A stretch of DNA of 64,000 nt from Solidesulfovibrio alcoholivorans DSM 5433 (GCF_000702665.1 NZ_JNJA01000001.1:665266-729265), one strand, 5' to 3'; counted from the first letter of the stretch, positions 1 to 8,974 are shown. Notes: generated by a model not told the origin, from the letters alone. Translations and numbers: made by a program.

Positions 1-216
1 GATTTCGACGCCGAGGGCTGCCCCTCGGCCAAGATCGCGGCGGCCGCGGCCGCGCATTGGGCCATGGGGCGCACGCTCGACGAGGTTGCCGCCACGGACG
101 AAGCGGCCATCGTGGCCACGCTCGGCGACTTCCCCCAAGAGGCCCGCCGGCACGCCCGCCTTGCCGGTCAGGCCGTGCGCGCGGCCGCGGCGCGCTGGCA
201 GGCCCGGGCCAACTAG
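1..216 (+). CDS. NifU/IscU-like iron-sulfur scaffold protein, C-terminal part
   Basis: The reading frame is open from the first base, so the gene starts outside the window; 71 C-terminal residues are visible. The pattern of a Gly-Cys-Pro-Ser segment, a small-residue helix and Gly-Arg-Thr-Leu-Asp-Glu-Val, followed by an Ala-rich helix, fits the C-terminal half of NifU/IscU N-terminal-domain scaffolds, where a Cys follows Gly and a G-[KR]-T-L-[DE]-E segment is usual. Family members assemble Fe-S clusters in the cytoplasm. The other ligand cysteines would lie upstream and cannot be checked. A different alpha-helical protein is possible. Confidence 0.5.
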   Translation, partial: DFDAEGCPSAKIAAAAAAHWAMGRTLDEVAATDEAAIVATLGDFPQEARRHARLAGQAVRAAAARWQARAN

Positions 217-312
217 GTCCCGCTTTTCCCGTTGCGGGGACGGCAATGCGCCGTCCCCGCAACAGGCTTTCCGCCGCCGGCAGCAGCCGGGGCGTCTCCT
301 TTCGCGCCTTCT

Positions 313-1056
313 TCAGTTCGCGGGCTTGGCCGCGATGCCCGGCCCGGGGCAGGGCCGGGGCGCAAGCCCGAGGTTTTGGCGCAGTTCCGCGCCTGCCGCG
401 CACATGCCCTCCACGAAGGCCGCGTTTTCGAGCAGGGTCGCCGCGATGACCGTGCCGGCGATGCGCCCGGCCACGATGTCGCTCGGGTAGTGCACGCCGC
501 CGATGATGCGGCTCAGGCGGTAGGCTTCCGCCCGGTCGAAAATTTCCGTTGCGCGTTCGGGCACCATGCCGGCGAGCATGACGGCCGCCGCCGTGGCGTA
601 CGTGGAATGGCCGCTGGGGTAGGAGGCGTTGTGGGGAAGGCGCAGGCTCGGGCGGATGTCGGGGTCGGCCTGGGGCGGGCGCGGCCGGTTCCAGTGCGCC
701 TTGGCTTCGCCGAGCATGGCGTCGGCGTCCTTTCGCAGCGTTTCGAAGAAGGCCATGGTCAGGGGGAGCTTTTCCGGCGCGAGATCCCGTCCCAGGGCCG
801 GGAGGAAGGGCTGCGCCGTACGCGCGGCGTCGGCCTGGGCCAGGGCCTCCATCTCCGGCGTGCGGCGTTGCTGCCATGCCCGCACCACGGCCTTGTCCTC
901 GCGGTCCGCGACCGAGCCCGGGGCGGGGGGCGGCGGCAGCAGCCGGGTGAAGTCGATGGGCTGCCCGGGGGCCGGGACGCTCTCGGCCGCGGGCAGGGAC
1001 AGGGGCGAAGCCAGCAGAAACAGCAGCAGGAACAGCCAGGGGATCGGGCGTCGCAT
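313..1056 (-). CDS. PAP2-superfamily class A acid phosphatase, exported
   Basis: 247 residues. A signal peptide (about 1-23: Arg-Arg, then a Leu/Phe-rich core ending Leu-Pro-Ala-Ala) predicts periplasmic location. The three phosphatase motifs are present: K119-x4-R124-P, P147-S-G-H150 and S182-R-x5-H-Y-P-S-D193, the last matching the class A non-specific acid phosphatase signature. The enzyme should hydrolyse phosphomonoesters; the physiological substrate is unknown. The start at 1056 was chosen over an in-frame upstream codon because a GGAGGT ribosome-binding site lies 6 bases before it and the signal peptide begins there. It follows the methyltransferase gene by 84 bases on the same strand and may be the last gene of the transporter operon. 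Confidence 0.85.
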   Translation of the reverse strand: MRRPIPWLFLLLFLLASPLSLPAAESVPAPGQPIDFTRLLPPPPAPGSVADREDKAVVRAWQQRRTPEMEALAQADAARTAQPFLPALGRDLAPEKLPLTMAFFETLRKDADAMLGEAKAHWNRPRPPQADPDIRPSLRLPHNASYPSGHSTYATAAAVMLAGMVPERATEIFDRAEAYRLSRIIGGVHYPSDIVAGRIAGTVIAATLLENAAFVEGMCAAGAELRQNLGLAPRPCPGPGIAAKPAN

Positions 1057-1140
1057 AGGGCACCTCCGAAAGGGAAAAGGGTCGCGCGGGGCCGGGGGCG
1101 CCATCCGTAGCGTCCGCGTCGGCCGGACCACGAGGATAGC

Positions 1141-1779
1141 CTACGCGCCGATGACGATCCAGTGGCCGGCGTCTTCCCGCTCGATGCGGTAGTCGGTGAC
1201 GCCGGCGGCGCGCAGGGCTTTTTCGTGGGTTTCGGGATCGGTGCCGGGCCGTGGCGGCGGTGGCGAGCCCGAGGCCCAACGCGGATGGCGGGAAGCCATC
1301 TGCCGACAGATGGCCTCGCGCATCTGCGGCGTGCCGAGCCCGCCGCCGAGGTAGGCCCGGCCGTGCGGGGCGAGCGCGCGCCGCACTTCGGCGAAGGCCC
1401 GGGGCAGGTCCTTCCAGAACATGACCGAGCCCCGGCTGACGATGAGGTCCGCGCTGGCGTCGGCAAGGGGCAGGGCGCAGGCGTCGCCGGCAAGGACCAG
1501 CGCGCGCCGGGCGAGGCCGCGTTCCCGGGCGCAACGCGCCGCCGCCTTTAGCATGGCCGGGGCGTGGTCGAGCAGGACCGCGCGCATTGCGCTGCGCCCG
1601 GCCACGGCCAGGCCCAGGTCCCCGCCGCCGCAGCCGATGTCCAGGCACACGCCGCGCGTCAGCCCTGACTCGCGCAGGAACAGGTCGGCGTAGTAGGGAT
1701 AAAGCGGCGCAAAGACCTCCCGTGCGATGGCAAGAAAGCCCTCCACATCCATGGGCCCGTCCGCACGTTCCTCTCCCAC
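1141..1779 (-). CDS. class I SAM-dependent methyltransferase
   Basis: 212 residues with a Rossmann SAM-binding motif I (Leu-Asp-Ile-Gly-Cys-Gly-Gly-Gly, about residues 46-53), an acidic residue ending beta-2 (Leu-Leu-Asp-His) and a motif II/III region with Ala-Asp-Leu-Ile-Val-Ser-Arg. It fits the Methyltransf_11/25 type acting on small molecules; the acceptor is not predictable. The GTG at 1779 has an AAGGAGG site 8 bases upstream; ATG at 1752 is the alternative. It lies downstream of the ECF-transporter and radical SAM genes on the same strand, separated from the 380-residue gene by about 150 bases containing a palindromic repeat, so co-transcription is uncertain. Confidence 0.75.
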   Translation of the reverse strand: MGEERADGPMDVEGFLAIAREVFAPLYPYYADLFLRESGLTRGVCLDIGCGGGDLGLAVAGRSAMRAVLLDHAPAMLKAAARCARERGLARRALVLAGDACALPLADASADLIVSRGSVMFWKDLPRAFAEVRRALAPHGRAYLGGGLGTPQMREAICRQMASRHPRWASGSPPPPRPGTDPETHEKALRAAGVTDYRIEREDAGHWIVIGA

Positions 1780-1844
1780 GTCCCGCACCTCCTTTTTCGC
1801 CGCATTTCCTCCGACCACGTCAGCGCCCAAGGGCCTTCCCCCCT

Positions 1845-1900
1845 ATCGGGGTGGTCCAGGAGGGGCCCTCGGCCCCTCCTGGCCGCCGGAGGCATTTCTT
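1845..1900 (+). repeat. dispersed palindromic repeat, copy A
   Basis: A GC-rich palindrome (CCAGGAGGGGCC ... GGCCCCTCCTGG) inside a conserved frame that starts with CGGGGTGGT and ends with GCCGCCGGAGGC. It recurs at 47967-48023 in the same orientation and at 34434-34480 inverted. It sits between genes, downstream of the 1930-3072 gene, and probably acts as a terminator or REP-like element. Confidence 0.75.
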
Positions 1901-1929
1901 CCCGTCTTTTCCCTCTCCCCTCTCTCCCC

Positions 1930-3072
1930 CTACTTTCCCGCTTTGTCGTCGCGGAAAATCACGGACATGAGCCCCTGGTTGTAGAGGTTGCGGGCGAAGC
2001 ATTCGCAGGTCACGTCGCAGCCCGTGCACACGTGCATGAACATGCTGCGGTTGCCCACGGCGATGCTGCGGCCCGGGTAGGCCTCGCCGATGGTCCCGCC
2101 GGGGAGCTCCTTGAAATAGCCGGAGAACGGGTAGGGCTTGTGTTCGCCGTCGTCCAGGTAATAGCGGTAGCCGCCGTTGTGCTCGAAAATGGGGTGGCGG
2201 CCGGTGGTGAGCGCCAGGTACTGGGCGTCGCCGGGTTCGTAGCGGAACCAGTCCTTGCCGTTGGCGCAAGTGGTGTAGGGGGGCTGGAATTCCGCGCAGC
2301 CCACGCCTTCGATGAGCGCCAGGGCGACGCGGTTGCCGGCTTCGAGCAGTTCGAGCAGGCGCGGCCGGATGTCCAGGATCGACGTCGCCGGGCCGAGGTT
2401 TTGCGAGACCGGGATCACGGCGCTCGGTTCCGGCACCATGACCAGCCGGCGCAGCGAGCTGCCCTTGAAGTAGCCGCCGCGACAGGCCACGGCCATGTCG
2501 TCGGGGAGCCGGCCGCCGTCCTCGGGGCCGCCGCCGAAGAGGTCGAGGATTTCCTGTCTGGAGACGATGCGCGTGAGGTGCGGATTTTTGGCGAGCGCCT
2601 CCCGGTCGCGGTCCGACAGGTCGTAGAGCCCGGCGTAATGCGCGCACCAGTTGCTGGCCACGGCCAGGCCGTCGAGGTCTTCGAGGTCGATGGGGGTCGT
2701 GGCCGGGACGAGATCGCCCGTGCCCACGAGCACGGTGGTCATGCCCGACTCCCGGGCGAAGCGCGCCGCCTCGGCAAAGGCGTTTTCCACGTATGCGCGG
2801 CGCGTTTCCGGGGCAAGCGCACCGTAGCGGCTGGAATAGTACTGCTGGGCGTAGGCCAGGAAGGCGAAACCGGGGTCGTAGCGGGCGACGAAATCCAGGG
2901 CGGTGTCCGTGACCCAGGCGTTGCTGCCGCCGTCGCGGTCGCCGGGAAAGGGATGGCGGGCGAGGATGTCGCCGACCATGCCGGAGAGCGGCGAAACGGC
3001 CTCGGTGGGGCGGCCGGAGCGCAGGTCCACGGCCTGTTGCCATTGCCGCGCGTCGAGCAGGGCAAGCGTCAT
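1930..3072 (-). CDS. conserved-looking protein of unknown function, linked to radical SAM gene
   Basis: 380 residues; no family recognised. It appears soluble, without signal peptide or membrane segments. Notable features are an N-terminal half rich in aromatic and acidic residues, and a C-terminal Cys cluster (Cys-Thr-Gly-Cys-Asp-Val-Thr-Cys-Glu-Cys within the last 35 residues) that could bind a metal or Fe-S cluster. Its ATG overlaps the stop codon of the radical SAM gene by 4 bases, implying translational coupling and a shared pathway. An upstream in-frame ATG at 3135 is less likely because it would overlap the radical SAM gene by far more. It could be a partner or substrate-processing enzyme for the radical SAM protein, but nothing in the sequence decides this. 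Confidence 0.8.
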   Translation of the reverse strand: MTLALLDARQWQQAVDLRSGRPTEAVSPLSGMVGDILARHPFPGDRDGGSNAWVTDTALDFVARYDPGFAFLAYAQQYYSSRYGALAPETRRAYVENAFAEAARFARESGMTTVLVGTGDLVPATTPIDLEDLDGLAVASNWCAHYAGLYDLSDRDREALAKNPHLTRIVSRQEILDLFGGGPEDGGRLPDDMAVACRGGYFKGSSLRRLVMVPEPSAVIPVSQNLGPATSILDIRPRLLELLEAGNRVALALIEGVGCAEFQPPYTTCANGKDWFRYEPGDAQYLALTTGRHPIFEHNGGYRYYLDDGEHKPYPFSGYFKELPGGTIGEAYPGRSIAVGNRSMFMHVCTGCDVTCECFARNLYNQGLMSVIFRDDKAGK

Positions 3073-4076
3073 GCCGAGACCTCCTTGGCGTTCCAGGCCA
3101 CATGCCCGCCGTAGAGGGCGATGGGGCCGCCACATGACGGGCAGCGACCACCCGCGGCGAAAAAGGTGTCGAGCTTGTCCCCGCCGCAGCCCAGGCTGTG
3201 GCGCGAGATGGCCACGGCCCCGCAGGACGGGCAGTGGGTGTTGACCCAGCGCGAGCCGATGAAGTTATGGAAATAGACGTAGTCCAGGCGGCTTTTGACG
3301 GCTTCGACCTTGGCGCTTAAGGACTCGATGCTCGGGTAGTGCTCCTGCTGCATCCGGTATTCCGGCAGCAGGCGGAAGACGTGCCAGGGGATGTCGCGGC
3401 GCACACCGGCCAGAAAATCGGCCATGGCCTCCATCTCGTGGTCGTTGACGCCTTCGATGACGGGCGTGGTCACCTCCACGTGGCAGGTGCGCGCGAGCGC
3501 CTCGATGTTGCGCAGGATCGGGCCGGCCTCGGGAACGCTGAGGTAATCGACGCAGAATTCCGGCGAGAGTCCCTTGAGGCTCACGTTGACGAAGGAAAAG
3601 ATGCGTCCGAGCAGGGCCGTGGATTGCGGCGTGCCGTAGCCGTTGGTCAGGCAGCCCATGGCGATGCCGGCTTCCCTGGCGGCCTCGGCGACGCGGGAGA
3701 GCGTCGGCAGGGAGACGGTGGGCTCGTTGACGGCGAAGACGATGGCGTGGCAGCCGTGCTTTACCGCCTTGGCCACCATGGCTTCGGGGCCGATGTCGAG
3801 CATGATGTCGGCAAGGCCCGCCGGATCGACCTTGACCACCTCGGCGTTGGCGCAATAGCGGCAATTGAAGTTGCAGCCGGACGTGCCGACCACGAGGCAG
3901 CGCGCCCCGGGCCAGGCGTGGTAGAAGGGGATCGTTTCCACGCGCGAGATGGCGTAGGCGCACCAGCGGTCCGGAAAGCGCTCCACGATCCTGCCGCCTT
4001 CCTGCCGGTACATCTTGCAATAGCCGAAGCTGTCCGGCCCGAGCCGGCAGCGCCGTTCGCAGTAATCGCATTCCAT
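3069..4076 (-). CDS. radical SAM enzyme, PflA/AmmeMemoRadiSam-like, with C-terminal zinc ribbons
   Basis: 335 residues. The radical SAM 4Fe-4S motif is C68-x3-C72-x2-C75. Another Cys set precedes it (C3, C6, C10, C20), as in the activating-enzyme-like radical SAM proteins annotated with the AmmeMemoRadiSam system. The C-terminus has two Cys-x2-Cys pairs (Cys-Pro-Ser-Cys-Gly, twice) plus a lone Cys, forming a rubredoxin-like metal site. The start at 4076 gives Met-Glu-Cys-Asp-Tyr-Cys; the long open frame upstream lies antisense-free but over the EcfT gene and is not coding. No AMMECR1 or Memo genes are visible in the window. The gene lies about 100 bases after ecfT and overlaps the next gene, so its product probably acts on the imported compound. 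Confidence 0.85.
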   Translation of the reverse strand: MECDYCERRCRLGPDSFGYCKMYRQEGGRIVERFPDRWCAYAISRVETIPFYHAWPGARCLVVGTSGCNFNCRYCANAEVVKVDPAGLADIMLDIGPEAMVAKAVKHGCHAIVFAVNEPTVSLPTLSRVAEAAREAGIAMGCLTNGYGTPQSTALLGRIFSFVNVSLKGLSPEFCVDYLSVPEAGPILRNIEALARTCHVEVTTPVIEGVNDHEMEAMADFLAGVRRDIPWHVFRLLPEYRMQQEHYPSIESLSAKVEAVKSRLDYVYFHNFIGSRWVNTHCPSCGAVAISRHSLGCGGDKLDTFFAAGGRCPSCGGPIALYGGHVAWNAKEVSA

Positions 4077-4174
4077 AAGGCCGCTCCTTGCCTGGCCGCG
4101 CGGCGCTTCGGGCGCGACGCCGGGCAGGCGTCCCGGCGTATCTGAACGCCGGGTGCGTAAAATGGCAAGCCGGA

Positions 4175-4897
4175 CTAGCCCGGCAGGCCCGGAAAACCCC
4201 TGCCGGCGCACCAGACCGCAAGCGCGGCCGCGACGAGCACGGCGTCGCCGGCGCGAAACGAAAGGCGCGCGCCGCCGGTAAGCGCCCGGCCGGAGATGCC
4301 CCGCAACTCCAGGGACAGGGCGAGGTCCGTGGCGCGGCGCATCTGCGCCAGGAACACCGGCACGAACAGGGGCAGGAAATTTTTCGGGTTCCAGAGTTTT
4401 TTCGGCGCGAAGCCCCGGCAGCGCTGCACCTCGAGGATGTGCATGGCCAGGGCGAAGACGTTGGGGAGCATGGTCGCCAGGGTGGAGGCGAAAAGCACGA
4501 GCTTGCCCGGCAGGCGCAAGGCGCGCAGGGCGAGCAGCAGATCGGAGAAGGTCGTCCATTTGACGACCAGGATGTCGGCCAAAACCACCACGAACAGGCG
4601 CAGGGAAAAGACCGCGAGCCACGAGAGACCGAGGAGCACGCCCGTTTGCCAGTCCGGGGCCTTTTCCATGCCGCCCAGGATGAACAGCAGGAGCAGGGTG
4701 GGCAGGGTCGCGGCGAAAACGACCGGCACGAGCAGCACCGTGCGGTCGAAATCGCGCGACAGCGCGAGCAGCCCGGCCAGGGCGACGATGAGCGCCACAA
4801 GCACGCGCCAGTCCTGGCAGTAGAAGACGTAGGCCGAAAGCGAGGCGGCGAAGAGACACTTGGCCAGGGGATTGGACCGCTTGAGCGTCAGGAGCAT
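4175..4897 (-). CDS. ecfT: ECF transporter transmembrane component EcfT
   Basis: 240 residues with about five hydrophobic segments and the cytoplasmic coupling-helix region around Leu-Glu-Val-Gln-Arg-Cys-Arg-Gly and Leu-Ser-Leu-Glu-Leu-Arg-Gly, matching the two Ala-Arg-Gly-like motifs by which CbiQ/EcfT proteins contact the ATPases. It is the membrane scaffold linking the S component to the ATPase. Its ATG lies within the last codons of the ATPase gene (10-base overlap), so the two are translationally coupled. An N-terminally longer frame exists but lies inside the ATPase gene. Confidence 0.88.
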   Translation of the reverse strand: MLLTLKRSNPLAKCLFAASLSAYVFYCQDWRVLVALIVALAGLLALSRDFDRTVLLVPVVFAATLPTLLLLFILGGMEKAPDWQTGVLLGLSWLAVFSLRLFVVVLADILVVKWTTFSDLLLALRALRLPGKLVLFASTLATMLPNVFALAMHILEVQRCRGFAPKKLWNPKNFLPLFVPVFLAQMRRATDLALSLELRGISGRALTGGARLSFRAGDAVLVAAALAVWCAGRGFPGLPG

Positions 4898-6321
4898 GGT
4901 GCGGCCTCCGGTTGCGGCGCGTCGGGGACGTTGGGGCCATTGGGGACGTCGGCGACGATGCGCCCGCCTTCGAGGGTGACGCGGCGCGTGGCGGCCATGG
5001 TCGCGAAGGCCTCCTCGTGCGTGGCGAAGACCACGGCCTTGCCCGCGCTGGCCAGGGCGCGCACGCGCGCGGCCATGGCCGCCATGTTGGCGTCGTCGAG
5101 GCCCGTGGTCGGTTCGTCCAGGCAGAGGATGGCCGGCTCGGCCACGAGGATCGCGGCCAGGCACAGGCGGCGCTTTTCCCCGAAGCTCAGGGTGAGCGGC
5201 GCGCGCGTCTCCATGCCGCCAAGGCCCAGGGCGGCAAGCAGCGGCGCGCAGCGCGCGGCCCGCTCCTCGGCGGGCAGCCCCAGGTTGGCCAGCCAGTAGC
5301 CGCACTCGGCTTCCACGGTATGGGCGAAAATCTGCTCCTCGGGATTCTGGAACATGAGCCCCACGTCGCGCGCGGCACCAAGCCCCGGCCCGAGGCGGAC
5401 CCGGCCGGCATGGGGTTTGGCCAGGCCCTTGATCAGGCGCAACAGCGTGGACTTGCCCGCGCCGTTGCCCCCGAGCAGGGCCACGGATTCGCCGGGGCGC
5501 ACGGCGAGGTCCACGCCCGCAAGCACCGGTTTGTCCTTGGCGTAGCCGAACGCGACGCCTTCGCAGGCGACGGCCGGCTCCCTGGGCGCGACAGGCGCGA
5601 ACGGCGGCAGCCCGGCGGCAAGCGCCCCGGGTGCGCGGCGGACGATGCGCCCGGGCGGGCCGTCGGCCACGATGCGGCCGTCCGACACCGCGAGCACGCG
5701 CTCGGCAAAGCCGCCGAGGCGCGCGAGGTCGTGCTCGATGACGACGACGATCCAGCCATGGCAGCGGCACAGCGTGCCGAGGTGCGCGAAAAGCCGGTCC
5801 GCCGTGGCCGCGTCCAGGTAGCTCGTGGGCTCGTCGAGGAGCAGCACCCGGGGTTCCATGGCCAGCATGGACAGCACGGCGGTGAGCTGCTTCTGGCCAA
5901 GCGACAGCGTCGCCACGGGCCTGTCGCGCTTGCCGGCGAAGGCGTAGCGGTCAAGCAGCGCGTCGGCCACGGCGGCGCAGCGGCCTTCGGGTTCGCCGCG
6001 CACGCGAAGGGCGAGCGCCAGTTCCTCGTAGACCGTGCGGCAGAAGAGCTGCGCCTCGGGGTTCTGGCCGACGAGTCCGGCGAAGCCGTCCGGCGCGCCG
6101 TCCGTGCCGTCCTCGCCGTCGTAGCGCAGGCTGCCCGTGGTTTCGCCGGCCAGGGCCAGGCGGTGCGCGCCGCACAGGTGGTAGCCCAGGGTGGATTTGC
6201 CCGATCCCGACGGCCCGACGATGCCGATGCGTTCGCCGGGCGCGACGGAAAGGCGCACGTCCGCGAGGATGGGCCGGTCCGCGCCGGCCGGGGTGAAGGA
6301 GACGCCCGTCAGCGCGATCAT
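4888..6321 (-). CDS. ecfA: ECF transporter double ATPase (fused EcfA1-EcfA2)
   Basis: 477 residues with two complete ABC ATPase domains. The first has Walker A Gly-Pro-Ser-Gly-Ser-Gly-Lys-Ser (36-43), signature Leu-Ser-Leu-Gly-Gln and Walker B Leu-Leu-Leu-Asp-Glu-Pro-Thr. The second has Walker A Gly-Gly-Asn-Gly-Ala-Gly-Lys-Ser (near 285), signature Leu-Ser-Phe-Gly-Glu and Walker B Ile-Leu-Cys-Leu-Asp-Glu-Pro. Many ECF systems use two separate ATPases; here they are fused. It energises vitamin or metal uptake with the S component and EcfT. The start overlaps the end of the S-component gene by 4 bases. Confidence 0.92.
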   Translation of the reverse strand: MIALTGVSFTPAGADRPILADVRLSVAPGERIGIVGPSGSGKSTLGYHLCGAHRLALAGETTGSLRYDGEDGTDGAPDGFAGLVGQNPEAQLFCRTVYEELALALRVRGEPEGRCAAVADALLDRYAFAGKRDRPVATLSLGQKQLTAVLSMLAMEPRVLLLDEPTSYLDAATADRLFAHLGTLCRCHGWIVVVIEHDLARLGGFAERVLAVSDGRIVADGPPGRIVRRAPGALAAGLPPFAPVAPREPAVACEGVAFGYAKDKPVLAGVDLAVRPGESVALLGGNGAGKSTLLRLIKGLAKPHAGRVRLGPGLGAARDVGLMFQNPEEQIFAHTVEAECGYWLANLGLPAEERAARCAPLLAALGLGGMETRAPLTLSFGEKRRLCLAAILVAEPAILCLDEPTTGLDDANMAAMAARVRALASAGKAVVFATHEEAFATMAATRRVTLEGGRIVADVPNGPNVPDAPQPEAAPCS

Positions 6322-6896
6322 GCCGTGCGCAGCATGGCCACGGCCTGCAGACCGTTGATGCGTTTCCAGACCGAAAGCGCCAGCCAGACGCCGAGGCCGT
6401 TTATCGCCAGGGACGTGACCAGGGAGATGCTGAAGAGGAACTGCGTGGCCGTGGCCCAGGGTACGCCCATGGCCGTGCGTACGACCATGGCGGCCGACGG
6501 GCCGATCAGCCCGCCGGCGAGGATGGCGACATAGGCGCGGCCAAACGGCAGGGGCCGGCGCAGCAGGGTGAACAGGGCGTCGAAAACGACGCCCTGGGTC
6601 AGCGCGGGCACGAGCTTGAGGAAACCGGGCTCGCCCCCGGCCGCCGGCATGAACACGGCGGCCAGGAGCCCCCAGGCCAGTTCGTAGGCAATGAGCGTGC
6701 CGAAACGGTCGAGCATCAGGCGGGTGAGCACCATGAGCATGACCGAGACGATCATTTCCAGGCGCGCCACGGAATGGATGGCCGTCAGCTGGAGCGCGGT
6801 CTTAAAGACCATGCCCCAGCCGAAGTCCAGGGCCACCATGGACGCGAAGAACACGACCTGGGCGGTGGTGAGCCCGCGTTTTTTCAGAACTTGCAT
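6318..6896 (-). CDS. ECF transporter substrate-binding (S) membrane component
   Basis: 192 residues with about five or six transmembrane helices and no soluble domain, the size and shape of ECF S components. No motif identifies it as BioY, ThiT, RibU, QueT or another known substrate class, so the substrate is unknown. The start codon at 6896 overlaps the end of the TonB-receptor gene by 13 bases and the gene ends on the ATPase start, which makes one operon. The gene order implies that the outer-membrane receptor delivers the same substrate to this inner-membrane component. Confidence 0.82.
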   Translation of the reverse strand: MQVLKKRGLTTAQVVFFASMVALDFGWGMVFKTALQLTAIHSVARLEMIVSVMLMVLTRLMLDRFGTLIAYELAWGLLAAVFMPAAGGEPGFLKLVPALTQGVVFDALFTLLRRPLPFGRAYVAILAGGLIGPSAAMVVRTAMGVPWATATQFLFSISLVTSLAINGLGVWLALSVWKRINGLQAVAMLRTA

Positions 6897-8974
6897 GACA
6901 GTTCCAGGAACAGCATCCGTCCGACGTTCAGCGTATTGGGGTTGTGGGCGTCCACGTACTGGTGGTCGAGCAGGTTCTCGCCGGAAAGCGATACGGTGAA
7001 CTTCTCGCCGTAGCTGCCGAGGAAGTCCAGGTTGCGCCAGACCTTGGCGTTGAGCAGGGCGTGGGGCGGGATGATGTTGGCGTCGGTGTTGAGGTCGTCG
7101 CCGTACATGAGGCCCACGTACTGCACCGCGACCTTGCTGTTGACGTACTTGTTGAGCCAGGTAAACCCGACGTTGAACGAGTTCTGCGGCACCATGGGCA
7201 GGAGCTTGCCGACGAGGTCGGGCCGGCCGGTGAAATCCGTGACGCGGGAATCGTTGAAGGTGTAGTTGGAGAACAGCGTGAATTTCTTGAGCACGTCGAT
7301 GTTCTGGAACTTGAACGGGTCCCATTCGCCGTTCAATTCCGCGCCCCAGATCTGCACCTGGCCGATGTTCTGCTTCTGGTAGATGCCGGAGGCGACCGTG
7401 ATGTACGACTGGAGGTCGCGGGCGACGGAGAAGTAGCCGGAACCGGACAGGCGCACATTTTCCACGGGCTGCCAGTCCGAGCCGAGTTCCACGGAGTCGA
7501 TCTGTTCCGGCCCGAGCGAGGGGTTGGAGATCTTGGTGCCGCCCTTCATCTTGCCGCTGCGGTACATGTCGTCGAGTAGCGGCGCGCGGAAGGCGTGGCC
7601 GTAGGAGGCGTAGGCGCTCAAGTTGTCCATGAAGAAGTATTTGACCGCGCCGCGCGGACTCCAGGCGTCCCAGGTATGGTCGGGGTAGTACTCGGTGTAC
7701 TTGCTGAGGTTGGAGATGTTGGTGTCGTAGTGGCCGTCGAAGGTGGTGGCGTTGTCGTAGCGCAGGCCGCCCAGGAAAATGAGGCGGTCGTCGAGGAACT
7801 TGAGCTGATCCTGGGCGAAGATGCCGTAGCTGCGGATCTTGCCGTAGTCCGTGGCGAAGTTTGGCGCGGTGCGGTAGTAGTCCGTGCCGTCCATGATGCC
7901 GACGCTGCAATCGAAGCCCACGGTGACGGTGTTGAACCCGATTTCCTTGGACACGTTGGTGAGCAGGCCGTACTGCTTGCGGTTCACCTTGGTGTCGGTG
8001 CGGCTGTAGGTGTCGATGTCCGTGGTGTCCTTCCAGGACTCGTTGGTGCGGTCGTAGTGGATGTCGGTGAAATAGGCGTTGATGATGGTGGACCAGCCCG
8101 CCCAGGAGCCCGTGAACTTGCCCTGCCAGGCGTCGGTGTCGTAGCCGCGGTGCACGCCGTCGTAGGCGAAGTATTCCGTGCCTTCGCCGGCCTTCTGGTT
8201 GTCCTTGGTGTACTGGAATTCGAGGTTGTTGCCCTCGCTGATGTCCCAGCCGACCTTGGCGTTGACGGTCTTTTCCCGGATGTAGGAATCGACCGACCAG
8301 GGGGTCTGCTCGTCGCTCGGCGTGGCCATGTAGCCGGGGGAATTGTGATAGAGCGCCGAGACGCGGGCGTAGAGGGCGTTGCTTAAGGACTCGGACGTGC
8401 GCCCGGCGGCCACGGCGCGCACCTTCCAGTCGTCATAGGTGCCGTAGCTGGTCGAGGCCGCGCCGGACAGGCGCTTGGTGGGCTTTTCGGTGATGATGTT
8501 GATGACGCCGCCCATGGCGTTGTTGCCGTAGATGGAGGCGGCGGGGCCCTTGAGGATCTCGATGCGCTTGACGTCCTCGAGGTTGATGCGGTTCCAGTTC
8601 ACGTCGCCCATGTCCGAGGTGTTTTGCGGCACGCCGTCGATGAGGACCAGGGTGCGGCCCTGTTCGTTGCCGAGCCCGCGCAGGGACACCACGGACTTGA
8701 AGCTGAAGATGCCGCTCGGGCGCTCCACGTGCGCGCCGGAGATGTAGGAAAGGGCCTCGTCCACGGTCTGCACGGGCATGTCCTTGAGTTCCTGCCGCGT
8801 GATGACCGCGACGCGGCCGGGCACTTCCTTGAGCGGCTGCTCGGTGCGCGTGGCCGTGACCACCATGTCGTCCATCCTGGCGTCCACGTTGTCCCCTTCC
8901 CCGCCCTGGGCGAAAGCGGCAAGCGGCGCAAGGCACATGGCCAGGACCGACGACACGACGAGAAAACGTTTCAT
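6884..8974 (-). CDS. TonB-dependent outer-membrane receptor (BtuB/CirA type)
   Basis: 696 residues. Signal peptide 1-22, ending Ala-Phe-Ala. A TonB-box-like stretch (Asp-Asp-Met-Val-Val-Thr-Ala-Thr-Arg, about 35-43) comes before a plug domain ending near residue 165 with Gly-Gly-Val-Ile-Asn-Ile-Ile-Thr. The rest is an Asp/Asn/Tyr-rich barrel ending in Phe (Leu-Ser-Cys-Lys-Phe), as needed for BAM-mediated insertion. The start has a GGGAGGGAGT site directly upstream. It is the first gene of the ECF operon and is divergent from a tonB gene, so receptor, energiser and inner-membrane importer sit together. It most resembles vitamin or siderophore receptors; the ligand is unknown. Confidence 0.92.
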   Translation of the reverse strand: MKRFLVVSSVLAMCLAPLAAFAQGGEGDNVDARMDDMVVTATRTEQPLKEVPGRVAVITRQELKDMPVQTVDEALSYISGAHVERPSGIFSFKSVVSLRGLGNEQGRTLVLIDGVPQNTSDMGDVNWNRINLEDVKRIEILKGPAASIYGNNAMGGVINIITEKPTKRLSGAASTSYGTYDDWKVRAVAAGRTSESLSNALYARVSALYHNSPGYMATPSDEQTPWSVDSYIREKTVNAKVGWDISEGNNLEFQYTKDNQKAGEGTEYFAYDGVHRGYDTDAWQGKFTGSWAGWSTIINAYFTDIHYDRTNESWKDTTDIDTYSRTDTKVNRKQYGLLTNVSKEIGFNTVTVGFDCSVGIMDGTDYYRTAPNFATDYGKIRSYGIFAQDQLKFLDDRLIFLGGLRYDNATTFDGHYDTNISNLSKYTEYYPDHTWDAWSPRGAVKYFFMDNLSAYASYGHAFRAPLLDDMYRSGKMKGGTKISNPSLGPEQIDSVELGSDWQPVENVRLSGSGYFSVARDLQSYITVASGIYQKQNIGQVQIWGAELNGEWDPFKFQNIDVLKKFTLFSNYTFNDSRVTDFTGRPDLVGKLLPMVPQNSFNVGFTWLNKYVNSKVAVQYVGLMYGDDLNTDANIIPPHALLNAKVWRNLDFLGSYGEKFTVSLSGENLLDHQYVDAHNPNTLNVGRMLFLELSCKF

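Noticed and set aside
232..1110. Long open frames opposite the acid phosphatase and many other genes
   Set aside because: High GC content leaves long antisense frames open; they lack ribosome-binding sites and family motifs, while the opposite strand encodes recognised proteins.
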